From NCBI RefSeq assembly GCF_000020665.1, contig NC_011071.1, positions 1,292,501 to 1,356,500 on the forward strand: 64,000 nt of DNA. Direction: 5' to 3'. Under the pieces are notes generated by a model. It had not been told where the DNA came from, ran no database searches, and saw only the letters and a program-made list of their open reading frames with translations. This DNA comes from Stenotrophomonas maltophilia R551-3. GTDB taxonomy: Bacteria; Pseudomonadota; Gammaproteobacteria; Xanthomonadales; Xanthomonadaceae. A program made the translations under genes and the position numbers. Position 1 is the stretch's first letter; every line of letters starts with the position of its first letter. This document shows, piece after piece, positions 38,986 through 47,649 of the stretch.

Positions 38986-39026
38986 GCGCCCATCACGATG
39001 GCTGATCGTGATGGGCGCGGATTTTC
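38986..39026 (+). terminator. Terminator of the chemoreceptor gene
   Basis: A perfect 14-bp stem (38986-38999 with 39005-39018) around a 5-base loop is followed by GGATTTTCTTCC. It is 28 bases after the stop. Confidence 0.85.
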
Positions 39027-39131
39027 TTCCTGAACGCGCGATGGCCGATGAGGTGGCGGACACGCGCATTTCACTTCCGGTTGCCAACCGCGGGAGGACA
39101 CTTGCGCCATACCGGAACTCAGGAGATGGCC

Positions 39132-39494
39132 ATGAAGACCTCGACCCGATTGCTTGTGCTGGGCACCCTGCTGGCGGCTTCGTCGGTGGCCGGCGCGCAG
39201 ACGTATGGGCCGCGCGATGAGGGACGCAAGTTCAACGACGGCAGCCGCGTGGTCTGCAAGAACGTGGAAGTGCAGCGCAACTCGCGCGATCCCAACCGCA
39301 TTACGGGTACCGCTACCGGCGCCGTGATCGGTGGCCTGCTCGGCAACCAGGTGGGCGGCGGCAACGGCAAGAAGCTGGCCACCGTGGCAGGCGCCGTCGC
39401 CGGTGGTGCAGCCGGGCGCCAGATCCAGGGCAACAGTCAGCAGAAGAATGGTGATCGCGTCGTCGAACGTCGCTGCGAGCGCGTCTACCGCTGA
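39132..39494 (+). CDS. Glycine-zipper 2TM surface-antigen-like protein
   Basis: A 120-residue exported protein (MKTSTRLLVLGTLLAASSVAGAQ signal). ATG 39132 lies 6 bases after AGGAG; ATG 39126 directly abuts that site. The mature part contains the glycine-zipper segment GTATGAVIGGLLGNQVGGGNGKKLATVAGAVAGGAAGRQIQG, which predicts a helical hairpin in a membrane, as in SlyB or 17-kDa antigen proteins. Cysteines flank it (VVCKN, RRCERVYR). A role in envelope integrity is likely but unproven. A 26-bp-arm palindrome lies downstream and may terminate it. Confidence 0.85.
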   Translation: MKTSTRLLVLGTLLAASSVAGAQTYGPRDEGRKFNDGSRVVCKNVEVQRNSRDPNRITGTATGAVIGGLLGNQVGGGNGKKLATVAGAVAGGAAGRQIQGNSQQKNGDRVVERRCERVYR

Positions 39495-39533
39495 TTGCTC
39501 GACCCGTTACCCCTTCCACACTGCAGTACTCGG

Positions 39534-39554
39534 ACGCCGGCCCCATGCCGGCGT
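39534..39554 (+). terminator. Weak hairpin after glycine-zipper gene
   Basis: ACGCCGG and CCGGCGT (7-bp stem) lie 40 bases after the stop but are not followed by a T run. It may be a structured 3' end rather than a true terminator. Confidence 0.4.
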
Positions 39555-39567
39555 TCGTCGTTATGGG

Positions 39568-39642
39568 AAAAGGGGACGGAGGGGATTAAGTCGCAATCCC
39601 CCAACCCGGCCGCTTACGACTTAATCCCCTCCGTCCCCTTTT
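39568..39642. repeat. Palindrome with 26-bp perfect arms
   Basis: Arms 39568-39593 and 39617-39642 are perfect reverse complements around a 23-base loop; each contains GGGGACGGAGGGGATTAAGT (or its complement). The plus strand ends in TTTTTT and the minus strand in CCCCTTTT, so it could terminate from both sides. The minus-strand ABC permease ends inside the right arm, which encodes its last six residues (GTEGIK then Ser) and stop. The element is a repeat type common in xanthomonads (recalled, not checked). Confidence 0.9.
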
Positions 39643-40741
39643 TTGCGAGGAGGCGCCAGGCGGCGAGGGCACCGTAGAGCAGCAGCAGGGCGCTGAGGGT
39701 GATCAGTTCATGGCTGACTTCGGCCAGGCTGGCGTCCATCTGGTTCAGGCGCACCATCAGGTTGATGCCGGAGGTGGTCGGCAACAGCTGCGCCAGCCAG
39801 ACCAGCGGTTGTGGCGTCATCACTGCCGGCCACGACAGGTTGGCCAGGAAGAACAGCGGGATCGAGGTGGCGATGATGTACTGGAAGGCGCGTTCGCGGG
39901 TGCGGAAGAAGCTGCCGACGAACAGGCCGAACGCCACCGTGGCGGCGATGAACAGGGTGCCGCCCAGCAGCTGGCCCAGCGGGTTGCCGCCGCGCGGATA
40001 GTCCTGCACCCAGGCGGTGAAACCGGCGTAGTAGAACAAGCCGAACAGTCCGATCAGGCCGAAGCCCAATGCCATGCCCGCCAAAGTCGGCAGGTCGAAG
40101 CGCAGGCGCCGGCCGAGTGCGAGGCGGCGGCCGCCGAGCAGGACGCCGATGCCCATCAGCAGCGTCTGTTGCACGATCAGCTCGGCCACGCCGGGCACGA
40201 TAGCGCTGCCGTAGCCTTCCTGGGTGTTGTACAGCGGGCGCTGCACCAGGGTGACCGGTGGTGCCTGCGGCGCGCCCATGAAGGCGGCCTGGCCGACCAC
40301 GGCCTCACGTCCGAAGGCACCCAGTGCATCGGCCACGCTGCCCAGCACCCAGCTGGCGCGGCCCAGGTAGGCACCGTTGCCGAGCAGCACCAGCTTGGCA
40401 GGATGGCCGCGCAGGATGTCGCGCTCCAGGTTGGCCGGGATCAGCACGATGCCTTCGGCGTGGCCGGCTTCCAGCTGTTGGCGTGCGCTGTCGATGTCGG
40501 CCGGTTGCCCGACCACGCGCGCGACCCGCAGCGCATCGAGCTTGCGCAGCAGTTCGCGGCTGGTCGCGCTGTGGTCTTCATCCACCACCAGCACCGGCAG
40601 GTTGCCGGCCACCTGGTGGCGGTATGCGGCCGGGTAGAAGAACGAATACAGGATCACCGCGCCGACCATCACCACGATCGCATAGCGGTCGCACAGCACC
40701 GCCATCAGGGTCTGCCGCAGGCTGCGCCACAGTGCGCTCAT
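39614..40741 (-). CDS. ABC-2 type exporter permease (second of two)
   Basis: A 375-residue inner-membrane protein (MSALWRSLRQTLMAVLCDRYA). It has one N-terminal helix, a large periplasmic domain (about residues 45-180, containing LVVDEDHSATSREL) and five C-terminal helices, as in YhhJ/YbhS-type permeases. LPTTSGINLMVRLNQM is a recognisable family segment. It overlaps the preceding permease gene by 4 bp (ATGA). It probably forms a heterodimer with that permease. The final residues are encoded by a palindromic repeat. Confidence 0.88.
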   Translation of the reverse strand: MSALWRSLRQTLMAVLCDRYAIVVMVGAVILYSFFYPAAYRHQVAGNLPVLVVDEDHSATSRELLRKLDALRVARVVGQPADIDSARQQLEAGHAEGIVLIPANLERDILRGHPAKLVLLGNGAYLGRASWVLGSVADALGAFGREAVVGQAAFMGAPQAPPVTLVQRPLYNTQEGYGSAIVPGVAELIVQQTLLMGIGVLLGGRRLALGRRLRFDLPTLAGMALGFGLIGLFGLFYYAGFTAWVQDYPRGGNPLGQLLGGTLFIAATVAFGLFVGSFFRTRERAFQYIIATSIPLFFLANLSWPAVMTPQPLVWLAQLLPTTSGINLMVRLNQMDASLAEVSHELITLSALLLLYGALAAWRLLAKKGTEGIKS

Positions 40742-41925
40742 GCGTCGGCTCCTGCCGGTTGTGCGGCTTCGGGCGTGCGCGCGAAGGCAATCAGGCGCAG
40801 GCCACCGATGCCGCCAGCCACCACTGACATCAGCAGCAACGTGGCCAGCGGCCATACCGAAACCTGCAGCGGCGAACCGATGAACTGTTGCTGGGTCTGC
40901 AGCTTGATGTAGGCGCTCAATGGCAGCAGCTGGTGCCAGATGCGGGTGAACAACGGGCCGTCCAGCACCGGGAAGGTGGCGCTGGAGAACGCCAGCGCGG
41001 TGCCGATACTGAGGCCGACCGCAGACAGTGCGGTGCCCATGTCGCGGGTGACGCCGACGAAGAACAGCGCGTAGGCGGCGGTAGCCAGATAGAACAAGGG
41101 TTGTGCGAGCAGCAGCATGAGCACGCTGCCCGCCACGCCATCGCCGCGCAGCCAGGCGAGGTAGCCGATGCCGAGTGCGCCATACACCGAGAACAGCAGG
41201 ATGTACGGCGCGACCTTGCCGGCAATCGCCGGCCACGGCGTGCGGCCCAGCCAGGCGGGCAGGGTGCTGTCGCGGATTTCGCGGCCGAGGCTGCCGGCCA
41301 CCGCAAGCGCCAGTACCAGTGACAGCACCGCCGGGAAGATCAGCGGCAGCAGGAACAGTTCGTAGCTGCGCGCCGGGTTGTAGAGGATGTCTGACTGCAC
41401 CGCGATCGGCGCGGCACGCAGCTTGCCCGGGCCGACCTGCAGGCCGATGCGCTCGCGCAGCAGGCGCGCATTCCAGGCCGAGACCGCGTCGCCGATATCG
41501 CGCGCAGCGGACTGTCCGGTGGTCATGTAAGTGGCGTTGTAATAGGCGAACACCGTGCCCTGGCGCCCACGCAACGCCTGCCGGGTGACATCGCGCGGCA
41601 CCAGCACGATGGCGAACACATCCAGCCGACGCAGCTGCGAACGTGCGTCCTGCATGTCCGCAGGCTGGCTGGCGATGCGCACGCCGGGGCTGGCATCGAG
41701 CATGCGCAGCAGCAGGCGGCTGTCACTGCTGTGGTCGAGGTCGACCACGGCGATCGGGATGTCGCGCATCACCGAGGGCGTGAACATCCACGCCATCACG
41801 GCCAGCATCAGCAGCGGCAGCAGGGTGACCAGCAGCAGGTCGGCGCGGTTGCCGCGCAGCGACCGCAGCTCGCGCCGCCAGCTGGCAGCGAAGCCGCCGC
41901 GGCCAGGGCTCAGTGCTGGGGCCAT
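40738..41925 (-). CDS. ABC-2 type exporter permease (first of two)
   Basis: A 395-residue YhhJ-like permease (MAPALSPGRGGFAASWRRELRSL). TM1 at about 27-48 is followed by a periplasmic domain starting IAVVDLDHSSDSRLL, homologous to the same segment in the next permease, then six helices. A frame reading further upstream runs through the HlyD gene and is not real. The start overlaps the HlyD stop by 16 bases. No ATP-binding subunit gene occurs in this operon, so the motor must be supplied from elsewhere. Confidence 0.88.
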   Translation of the reverse strand: MAPALSPGRGGFAASWRRELRSLRGNRADLLLVTLLPLLMLAVMAWMFTPSVMRDIPIAVVDLDHSSDSRLLLRMLDASPGVRIASQPADMQDARSQLRRLDVFAIVLVPRDVTRQALRGRQGTVFAYYNATYMTTGQSAARDIGDAVSAWNARLLRERIGLQVGPGKLRAAPIAVQSDILYNPARSYELFLLPLIFPAVLSLVLALAVAGSLGREIRDSTLPAWLGRTPWPAIAGKVAPYILLFSVYGALGIGYLAWLRGDGVAGSVLMLLLAQPLFYLATAAYALFFVGVTRDMGTALSAVGLSIGTALAFSSATFPVLDGPLFTRIWHQLLPLSAYIKLQTQQQFIGSPLQVSVWPLATLLLMSVVAGGIGGLRLIAFARTPEAAQPAGADA

Positions 41926-42923
41926 GCGAACAGCACGCTCATGCCGGGGCGGAAGCCCTCGATGCGGCGTACCGGGCGCACCCGCACCTCGAAGCTGCGG
42001 ACGTCGTAGCCGGACGACTGGCGGGTGGTACGCCAGGTTGCATAGTCGCCGGCCGGGTTGATGAAGTAGACCTCGAATTCGCCGTCCTGGCCGAGCGCCG
42101 GCACGCTGCCGCGCAGCTTGCTGCCGACCTTCAGGCCCTGCATCTGCGATTCGCGCAGGTTCATCGCCACCCACATGCGGTCGATGTCGACCAGGGTGAA
42201 CACCGGGTAGCCGGCCGGTACCAGTTCGCCGGGGTCGGCCATGCGCTTGTTGATCTCGCCCGCCACCGGCGCGCGCCCTTCCACTTCGACACGTGCGGCG
42301 TTGACTTCGGCCACCGCGCCCTGTGCCTGTTGCACCTGGCCCTGCGCGGCACGCTTGTCCTGCTCGCGTGCGCCGGCCAGCGCCATGTCGTACTGCGCGC
42401 GGGCGGCACGGGCCAGTTCGCGCGAGCTGGTGGCCTGGGCATGCGCTTCATCGCGCTTCTGCCGGGTCATCACCCCTTCGTTGAACAGGTTCTGCACGCG
42501 CTGGTAGGTCGCTTCAGCCAGCGTCGCACCGGCTTCAGCCCGCTTCCAGTTCGCTTCAGCGGCGCGGATGTCTTCGCTGCGCGCACCTTCGTCGGCCTTG
42601 TCGGCCACCGCCTGTGCGGCGGCCAATGCGCCGTGCGCCTGTTGCTCCTTGGCGGCCACTTCGGGGCTGTCGAGCAGGAACAGCACCTGCCCGGGCTGCA
42701 CGCGGTCGCCCTCGCGCACCTTCAGTTCGGCCACGCGCGCGGTGATCTTGGCGGCCACGTTGATGGTATCGGCGTCGGCCATCCCCTGGATCTGGTCGGC
42801 CGGGCTGCGCCAGGCCAGCCACAGGCCGAGCACCACCACGACCAGCAGCACCACTATCAGGATCGGGCCCAGGCGGCGCTTGGCCGGGGGCGTCGTTGCA
42901 TCGTCGTGCAGCACATCACTCAT
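41910..42923 (-). CDS. HlyD-family membrane fusion protein
   Basis: A 337-residue periplasmic adaptor. A cytoplasmic leader and one TM (about 18-40, LIVVLLVVVVLGLWLAW) are followed by biotinyl-lipoyl halves and a long coiled-coil hairpin (about 85-205, AAEANWKRAEAGATLAEATYQRVQ). A beta-barrel domain follows (AGEINKRMADPGELVPAGYP). It would link the two permeases to the TolC-like outer-membrane channel encoded upstream. It overlaps the TolC gene by 8 bp. Confidence 0.9.
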   Translation of the reverse strand: MSDVLHDDATTPPAKRRLGPILIVVLLVVVVLGLWLAWRSPADQIQGMADADTINVAAKITARVAELKVREGDRVQPGQVLFLLDSPEVAAKEQQAHGALAAAQAVADKADEGARSEDIRAAEANWKRAEAGATLAEATYQRVQNLFNEGVMTRQKRDEAHAQATSSRELARAARAQYDMALAGAREQDKRAAQGQVQQAQGAVAEVNAARVEVEGRAPVAGEINKRMADPGELVPAGYPVFTLVDIDRMWVAMNLRESQMQGLKVGSKLRGSVPALGQDGEFEVYFINPAGDYATWRTTRQSSGYDVRSFEVRVRPVRRIEGFRPGMSVLFAWPQH

Positions 42924-44316
42924 GGTCGATCACCTCGTCCGCACGCCGCCGGAACTCTTCGAAACGGTCCATCTGTCCACTGACCTCCAGCAACTGTGCC
43001 AGCGCAATATCGTATTGGTAGGCGGCCTGTGCGCGCTCGACGCGGGCACCGCCCAGGGCGAGCCGCGCGTCGATCACATCCAGCGAAGTCGCCTGGCCTT
43101 CGCGGAACGCCAGCTCCTGCAGGCGCAGGTTTTCCTGTGCCTGGGCGATGCTGCTGTCGAGCAGCACGTATTGCTGACGCGCGGTTTCCAGCTCGTTCCA
43201 GGCCTTGCGCACGCCCAGCGCGACCTGGTTCTCGGCCTCGCGCAGGCCCGCTTCGGCCTGGTCCTGCTGCGCACGCGCGGCGCTGATCTGCGCCGGCCGC
43301 GAGTTCGGCGACAGGAAGGTGTACTTCAGGCCGATGCCGAATGCCCAGTCCGGATCGGTCAACATCTCGTCACGGCGGCGGAAGTCGTACTGGCCGAAGG
43401 CGAAGATCTGTGGCTTCAGCTTGGCCTGCTGCACGCGTACGCCCTGTTCGGCCTGTGCCACCATCGCCCGCAGGCGTGCGATCTGCGGCTGGCGTGCCTG
43501 CGCAGTACGCTCGAAGTTGGCCACCGGTTCCAGCGGCACGCGCTGCACGAACAACGGCGACACCGGCTGTACCTCGCCACCACTGCGCAGCAGCGTGGCC
43601 AGCGCCGCTTTCAGCGTGGCCAGGTCGTTCACCGTTTTCTGGTATTCGCGCTCGGCCTTGTCGCGGGCCACGGTGGCCTGCAGGCGCTGGGCGCGGGTGG
43701 CGAAGCCCTCGCGTTCCAGCTTCTCGGCGTCGGACAGGTGGCGGTTCAGGCCATCGCGTACGTCGCGCCGCACATCCACTGCCTGCTCGGCCAGGCGCTG
43801 GCCGAAATAGGCCTGGGCCAGCTGCACGGTCAGCGATTGACGCTGAGCCTCGCGCTCGGCGCTGGCCTGCTCGTGGGCAGCGCTGGCGGCACGCTGCGCG
43901 GCCGGAATCACGCCGCCGGTGTACAACGGCAGCACCGCGGTGACCACGGGCCGGGTACGCCAGTCCCGTTCGGTGAACGACAGCGGCGAGTCGATGCCAT
44001 AGGCCTCGGCCACCGGGGCCAGTGAGCCCAGCGGCAGGGTGAGGGTCTTCTGGAACTGCAGCCGGCGCACTTCGCCGGTGATCTCCGGCAGGCGCAGCAG
44101 GCGCGTGGCGTCCTGCAGGTCCTGCTTGTTGCGCACCGCTGCATCGGCGGCGGCCAGTGCATCGGAGACCTGCTCCAGGCGCTGCCGTGCCTGTTCCCAG
44201 TCCAATGCGGGTGCATCGGTGAGAGTCTGCGCCGCCGCAGCCAGTGGCAGGCAGGCTGCCAGCGCCAGCGCGGCCTTCGCGCCGTGCATCCTTGTACGTC
44301 GGCCGATCACGCCCAT
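42916..44316 (-). CDS. TolC-family outer-membrane efflux protein
   Basis: A 466-residue outer-membrane channel. Start 44316 (MGVIGRRTRMHGAKAALALAACLPLAAAAQ) gives a signal peptide; ATG 44289 (MHGAKAAL) is an alternative that also gives one. Two outer-membrane-efflux repeats with long helices (AVRNKQDLQDATRLLRLPE, VALGVRKAWNELETARQQYVLLDSSIAQAQENLRLQE) are typical. It is the first gene of a four-gene tripartite exporter (TolC, HlyD, two permeases). It lies 78 bases after the LysR gene on the same strand. Confidence 0.9.
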   Translation of the reverse strand: MGVIGRRTRMHGAKAALALAACLPLAAAAQTLTDAPALDWEQARQRLEQVSDALAAADAAVRNKQDLQDATRLLRLPEITGEVRRLQFQKTLTLPLGSLAPVAEAYGIDSPLSFTERDWRTRPVVTAVLPLYTGGVIPAAQRAASAAHEQASAEREAQRQSLTVQLAQAYFGQRLAEQAVDVRRDVRDGLNRHLSDAEKLEREGFATRAQRLQATVARDKAEREYQKTVNDLATLKAALATLLRSGGEVQPVSPLFVQRVPLEPVANFERTAQARQPQIARLRAMVAQAEQGVRVQQAKLKPQIFAFGQYDFRRRDEMLTDPDWAFGIGLKYTFLSPNSRPAQISAARAQQDQAEAGLREAENQVALGVRKAWNELETARQQYVLLDSSIAQAQENLRLQELAFREGQATSLDVIDARLALGGARVERAQAAYQYDIALAQLLEVSGQMDRFEEFRRRADEVIDHE

Positions 44317-44394
44317 GCCGTCCCAATGGTGAAGAAGTGCGCAAACGGTAGTGCGCGCGGCGTGAAGCCCGGGTCTGCGGTCATCGGTTTGTCC

Positions 44395-45288
44395 TCAACG
44401 AAGGGTGCTGCTGGCTGCAGTGCGCAGCGCCTGCGTGATGTGCTGCAGCGTGCTTGAACGCACGGCGGCATGCTGCCAGTACAGCGGCACATCGAGCCAG
44501 CGGCGGGGTTCCAGTACCACCACGCGGCCGGCGCGCACGGCGGGCGCGACCAGGGATTCCGGGGCCATGCCCCAGCCGAGTCCGCACGCAGCGGCTTCGA
44601 CGAAACCGGTGGAGGAGGGCAGGTAGTGTAGCGGCGGCTGCAGCCGCGCGCGGGTCAGGCGCCGCACGAAGCGCCACTGCAGTTCATCCTTGCGGTTGAA
44701 CACCAGCATCGGTGCGCGCGCCAGTGCCGCAGCCTGCATGCCATCGCTGAAGTACTGGCGGGCGAAGCCGGGCGAGGCGATAGCGTGGTAACGCATCGCG
44801 CCGAGTGGGTGCACGTTGCAGCCTTTCACCGGTTGGCTTTCGGCGGTGACTGCACCCAGCACGCTGCCATCGCGCAGCAGTTGCAGGGTGTGGTCCTGGT
44901 CGTCCATGCGCAGGTCGAACAGGTAGCCATGGCGCTGGTGCAGTTCGGCGATGGCTGGCACCAACCAGGTATCGAGCGAGTCATCGTTGACCGCCAACGG
45001 GATTGGCGTGCGCGCGGCATCGCTGCCGCGTTCGGGCAGCAGTTCGGCCAATGCCTCGGCCTCCAGCGCCTGCATCGGCCGGACCCGGCGCAGCAGCGCT
45101 TCGCCTGCGGCGGTGGGCCGGCACGGTGCCTGACGTACGACCAGCACCTGGCCGAGCCGATCCTCCAATGCCTTGATCCGCTGCGACAGGGCCGACGGGC
45201 TGATCGACAGGCGGCGTGCCGCAGCCTCGAAGCTGCCTTCCTCCAGCACCGCAGCGAAGGCGGCAAGTTGCGGATGTATCAGGTCCAC
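44395..45288 (-). CDS. argP: LysR-type regulator, ArgP-like
   Basis: A 297-residue regulator. The winged-helix HTH spans residues ~1-60 (LAAFAAVLEEGSFEAAARRLSISPSALSQRIKALEDRLG). The effector domain follows, with NDDSLDTWLVPAI and GLGWGMAPE as in ArgP/LysG. It is divergent from a LysE/ArgO exporter gene, the arrangement in E. coli argP-argO and Corynebacterium lysG-lysE, so it probably activates the exporter when lysine or arginine accumulates. A T-N11-A type operator candidate lies in the 107-base spacer. Confidence 0.9.
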   Translation of the reverse strand: MDLIHPQLAAFAAVLEEGSFEAAARRLSISPSALSQRIKALEDRLGQVLVVRQAPCRPTAAGEALLRRVRPMQALEAEALAELLPERGSDAARTPIPLAVNDDSLDTWLVPAIAELHQRHGYLFDLRMDDQDHTLQLLRDGSVLGAVTAESQPVKGCNVHPLGAMRYHAIASPGFARQYFSDGMQAAALARAPMLVFNRKDELQWRFVRRLTRARLQPPLHYLPSSTGFVEAAACGLGWGMAPESLVAPAVRAGRVVVLEPRRWLDVPLYWQHAAVRSSTLQHITQALRTAASSTLR

Positions 45289-45304
45289 GCGGCAGCCTCT
45301 TCAG

Positions 45305-45329
45305 TTTTTCTGCACAGGATAAAGAAAAA
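45305..45329. promoter_or_regulatory. Candidate ArgP operator between argP and lysE
   Basis: TTTTTCT (45305-45311) and AGAAAAA (45323-45329) are perfect inverted arms with an 11-base spacer, the geometry of a LysR T-N11-A recognition site. It lies 16 bases upstream of argP and 66 bases upstream of the exporter ATG. Confidence 0.6.
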
Positions 45330-45395
45330 GCAGATTGTCTTAACGGGGCCGTTGGCCGCACCCTGCGCGTCCCTTCACCGCCTGGCCCGTCCCTC

Positions 45396-46016
45396 ATGTG
45401 GATTGCCGCTACCGCCGCCGGTCTGTTCGCAGGTGCCGGCCTGATCATCGCCATCGGTGCGCAGAACGCCTTCGTGCTGCGCCAGGGCTTGCAGCAGCAT
45501 CGTGTGGGAACGGTGGTACTGGCCTGCGCCGGCGCGGACATCGCACTGATCCTGGCCGGCGTTGGCGGCATGGGCGCGCTGGTGCTGCAGTGGCCGCTGC
45601 TGCTGCAGGTGCTGCGCTTCGGTGGCGCGGCCTTCCTGCTCTGGTATGGCCTGCAGGCGGGGCTGCGCGCATGGCGCGGTGGCAGTGCGCTGGCCGCCGC
45701 CGAGGCGCAGGGCGGCAGCGGACGGCAGGTACTGCTGACCTGCCTGGCCTTCACCCTGCTCAACCCGCACGTCTATCTGGATACCGTGGTGCTGCTGGGC
45801 AGCCTGTCCACGCGCTACCCGGGGGATCTGCGCTGGGCCTTCGCCGCCGGTGCCTGCGCCGCCAGCGTGGCCTGGTTCTGCACGCTGGGCTATGGCGCGC
45901 GCCTGTTGCAGCCGGTGTTCCGCAGGCCGGCTGCCTGGCGTGTGCTGGACGCAGGCGTGGCGGCCTTCATGTTCTGCCTTGCGACGTTGTTGCTGCTGCG
46001 TCCTTTATCGCCATGA
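45396..46016 (+). CDS. argO: LysE/ArgO-type basic amino acid exporter
   Basis: A 206-residue exporter with six membrane helices. The LysE family N-terminus AGLFAGAGLIIAIGAQNAFVLRQGL (about residues 8-32) is intact, as is TLLNPHVYLDTVVLLGSL. It exports L-arginine and/or L-lysine to prevent toxic accumulation. The ATG at 45396 fits; frames starting further upstream cross the regulator gene. Divergent from the ArgP-like regulator. Confidence 0.92.
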   Translation: MWIAATAAGLFAGAGLIIAIGAQNAFVLRQGLQQHRVGTVVLACAGADIALILAGVGGMGALVLQWPLLLQVLRFGGAAFLLWYGLQAGLRAWRGGSALAAAEAQGGSGRQVLLTCLAFTLLNPHVYLDTVVLLGSLSTRYPGDLRWAFAAGACAASVAWFCTLGYGARLLQPVFRRPAAWRVLDAGVAAFMFCLATLLLLRPLSP

Positions 46017-46191
46017 GTGCGTGACGTACGCCGGTGTTGCGTATGTGTTCCACCGGTACGGTTCACGTGGCCGGATACAGCGCGGATAATGCGCGCCTGG
46101 TCGCGACCCCGCCGCGCATGCCGTCGTTCGGCAGCCCCCCGGTCGCCTGTGTTCTCGTTGTACGACCGCCACGGCGCGGCATCGGTGCTGC

Positions 46192-46860
46192 ATGAAAGAC
46201 AATCTACAGCTGCTCCTGTCCCACCTGGGGCGCACCTTCCTGTTCGGCCTGATGATGGCGCTTCCGCCTGCGTTGGCCTGGCTCGACATCCATTGGCTGG
46301 GCAATGCAGTCGGCGAGTGGTCGCTGGTCGAACTGACCCAGGAAGGCTTCCTGGTCGCCAGCGTGGCTGCGTTCGTCCGGCTTGCATTGCGGCGTGCCGA
46401 TGATCGGGCTTTTGCCGTTCTGGCGGCCGCGCTGTTCGCCTGCATGCTCCTGCGTGAAATGGATGAGGCGCTGGACCTGATCGCACACGGCTTCTGGAAG
46501 TACCCGGTGGCCGTGCTGATCATCGGCTCACTGGCCTGGGCTAGCCGCGACTGGCGCCGGGCCATGCAGGCGCTGGTGCGTTTTCTCGTATCCCGGCCGG
46601 GTACCGTGATGACGATCGGCCTGGTTCTGCTGCTGTTCTATTCGCGTCTGATCGGCATGACGTCGTTGTGGACCGGACTGCTGGGTGACCAGTACATCCG
46701 CGTGTTCAAGAACACCATCGAGGAGACCACCGAACTCCTTGGTTACACCTTCATTCTCGCAGCCAGCGTCGGCTATGTGGCACAGCGGGTACGCGAACCG
46801 CTGACGGCTCGGAAGCGCGCCCTGCACGAGGGTACCGGGATGCAGCAACGGCCACTCTAG
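46192..46860 (+). CDS. Polytopic membrane protein, unknown
   Basis: A 222-residue protein (MKDNLQLLLSHLGRTF) with about five membrane helices, including MMALPPALAWLDIHWLG, AVLAAALFACMLLR, WKYPVAVLIIGSLAWA and VMTIGLVLLLFYSRL. It has charged loop REMDEALD and C-terminal IEETTELLGYTFILAASVGYVAQR. No family recognised. It converges on map with a 4-base overlap (46857-46860). The upstream 175 bases show no other gene. Confidence 0.65.
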   Translation: MKDNLQLLLSHLGRTFLFGLMMALPPALAWLDIHWLGNAVGEWSLVELTQEGFLVASVAAFVRLALRRADDRAFAVLAAALFACMLLREMDEALDLIAHGFWKYPVAVLIIGSLAWASRDWRRAMQALVRFLVSRPGTVMTIGLVLLLFYSRLIGMTSLWTGLLGDQYIRVFKNTIEETTELLGYTFILAASVGYVAQRVREPLTARKRALHEGTGMQQRPL

Positions 46861-47645
46861 GCGCCATCCACCGCGCATAACGGCGTCTCGCCGGGGCGCA
46901 GGGTCAGTACCCGCACGCCGGTGCGGGTGACCGCCACCGTATGCTCGAACTGCGCCGACAGCTTGCCGTCGCGGGTGTACACCGGCCATTCGTCCGGCTG
47001 CTGGCGGATGGCCGGCTTGCCCTGGTTGAGCATCGGCTCGATGGTGAACACCATGCCTTCCTCCAGCACCATGCCGGTGTTGGGATGGCCGTAGTGCAGG
47101 ATCTGCGGTTCCTCGTGCATCTCCTGGCCGATGCCGTGGCCGCAGTATTCCTTCACCACGCTGTAGCCGTGGCTGCGCGCGTGGCGGGCGATGGCGTGGC
47201 CGATGTCGCCCAGGCGTGCGTCGGGGCGGACCGCAGCGATGCCTTTCCACATCGCCTGGTAGGCGGTCTGCACCAGCCTGCGCGCGGCGTAGTCGACCTC
47301 ACCGACCAGGTAGGTGGTGCTGGAGTCGGCGATGTAGCCGTTCTTCTCCAGGGTGATGTCGAGGTTGACGATCTGGCCGTTGCGCAGCACGTCGGTGGTG
47401 CTGGGTACGCCGTGGCAGATCACGTTGTCGATCGAGGTATTGAGCACGTACGGGAAGCCGTACTGGCCCTTGCTGGCCGGCCGCGCCTGCAGTTCATCGA
47501 CGATCATGCGTTCGACGAAATCGTTGATCTCCATGGTGCTACGGCCCTGCAGCGGCAGCCGGTCGAGTGCGGCGAACACCTGCGCCAGCAGGCGGCCGGA
47601 TTCGGCCATCAGCGCGATCTCGTCGGGACGCTTGATGATCGCCAT
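46857..47645 (-). CDS. map: Type I methionine aminopeptidase
   Basis: A 262-residue enzyme removing initiator Met from nascent proteins. All five metal ligands are present: two Asp in VNLDITLEKNGYIADSS, His in EYCGHGIGQEMHEEPQILHYG, Glu in MVFTIEPML and Glu in AQFEHTVAVT. It lies 4 bases after the stop of a ParD-like gene and is probably cotranscribed from a promoter with a triple ATATACG operator. The usual housekeeping map sits near rpsB-tsf; here it does not, so this may be a second, regulated copy. Confidence 0.93.
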   Translation of the reverse strand: MAIIKRPDEIALMAESGRLLAQVFAALDRLPLQGRSTMEINDFVERMIVDELQARPASKGQYGFPYVLNTSIDNVICHGVPSTTDVLRNGQIVNLDITLEKNGYIADSSTTYLVGEVDYAARRLVQTAYQAMWKGIAAVRPDARLGDIGHAIARHARSHGYSVVKEYCGHGIGQEMHEEPQILHYGHPNTGMVLEEGMVFTIEPMLNQGKPAIRQQPDEWPVYTRDGKLSAQFEHTVAVTRTGVRVLTLRPGETPLCAVDGA

Positions 47646-47649
47646 TGGC

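Noticed and set aside
37129..39087. 652-codon minus-strand frame across the chemoreceptor
   Set aside because: Antisense shadow of a well-supported chemoreceptor; the composition is typical of such shadows (Arg/His/Gly/Leu-rich).
41926..42174. Longer N-terminus of the first ABC permease
   Set aside because: The extra region overlaps the HlyD coding sequence in another frame and shows no membrane or signal character.
46017..46191. Small gene between argO and the membrane protein
   Set aside because: Short plus-strand frames exist but have no ribosome binding site, and codon use is Arg/Gly/Cys-rich.
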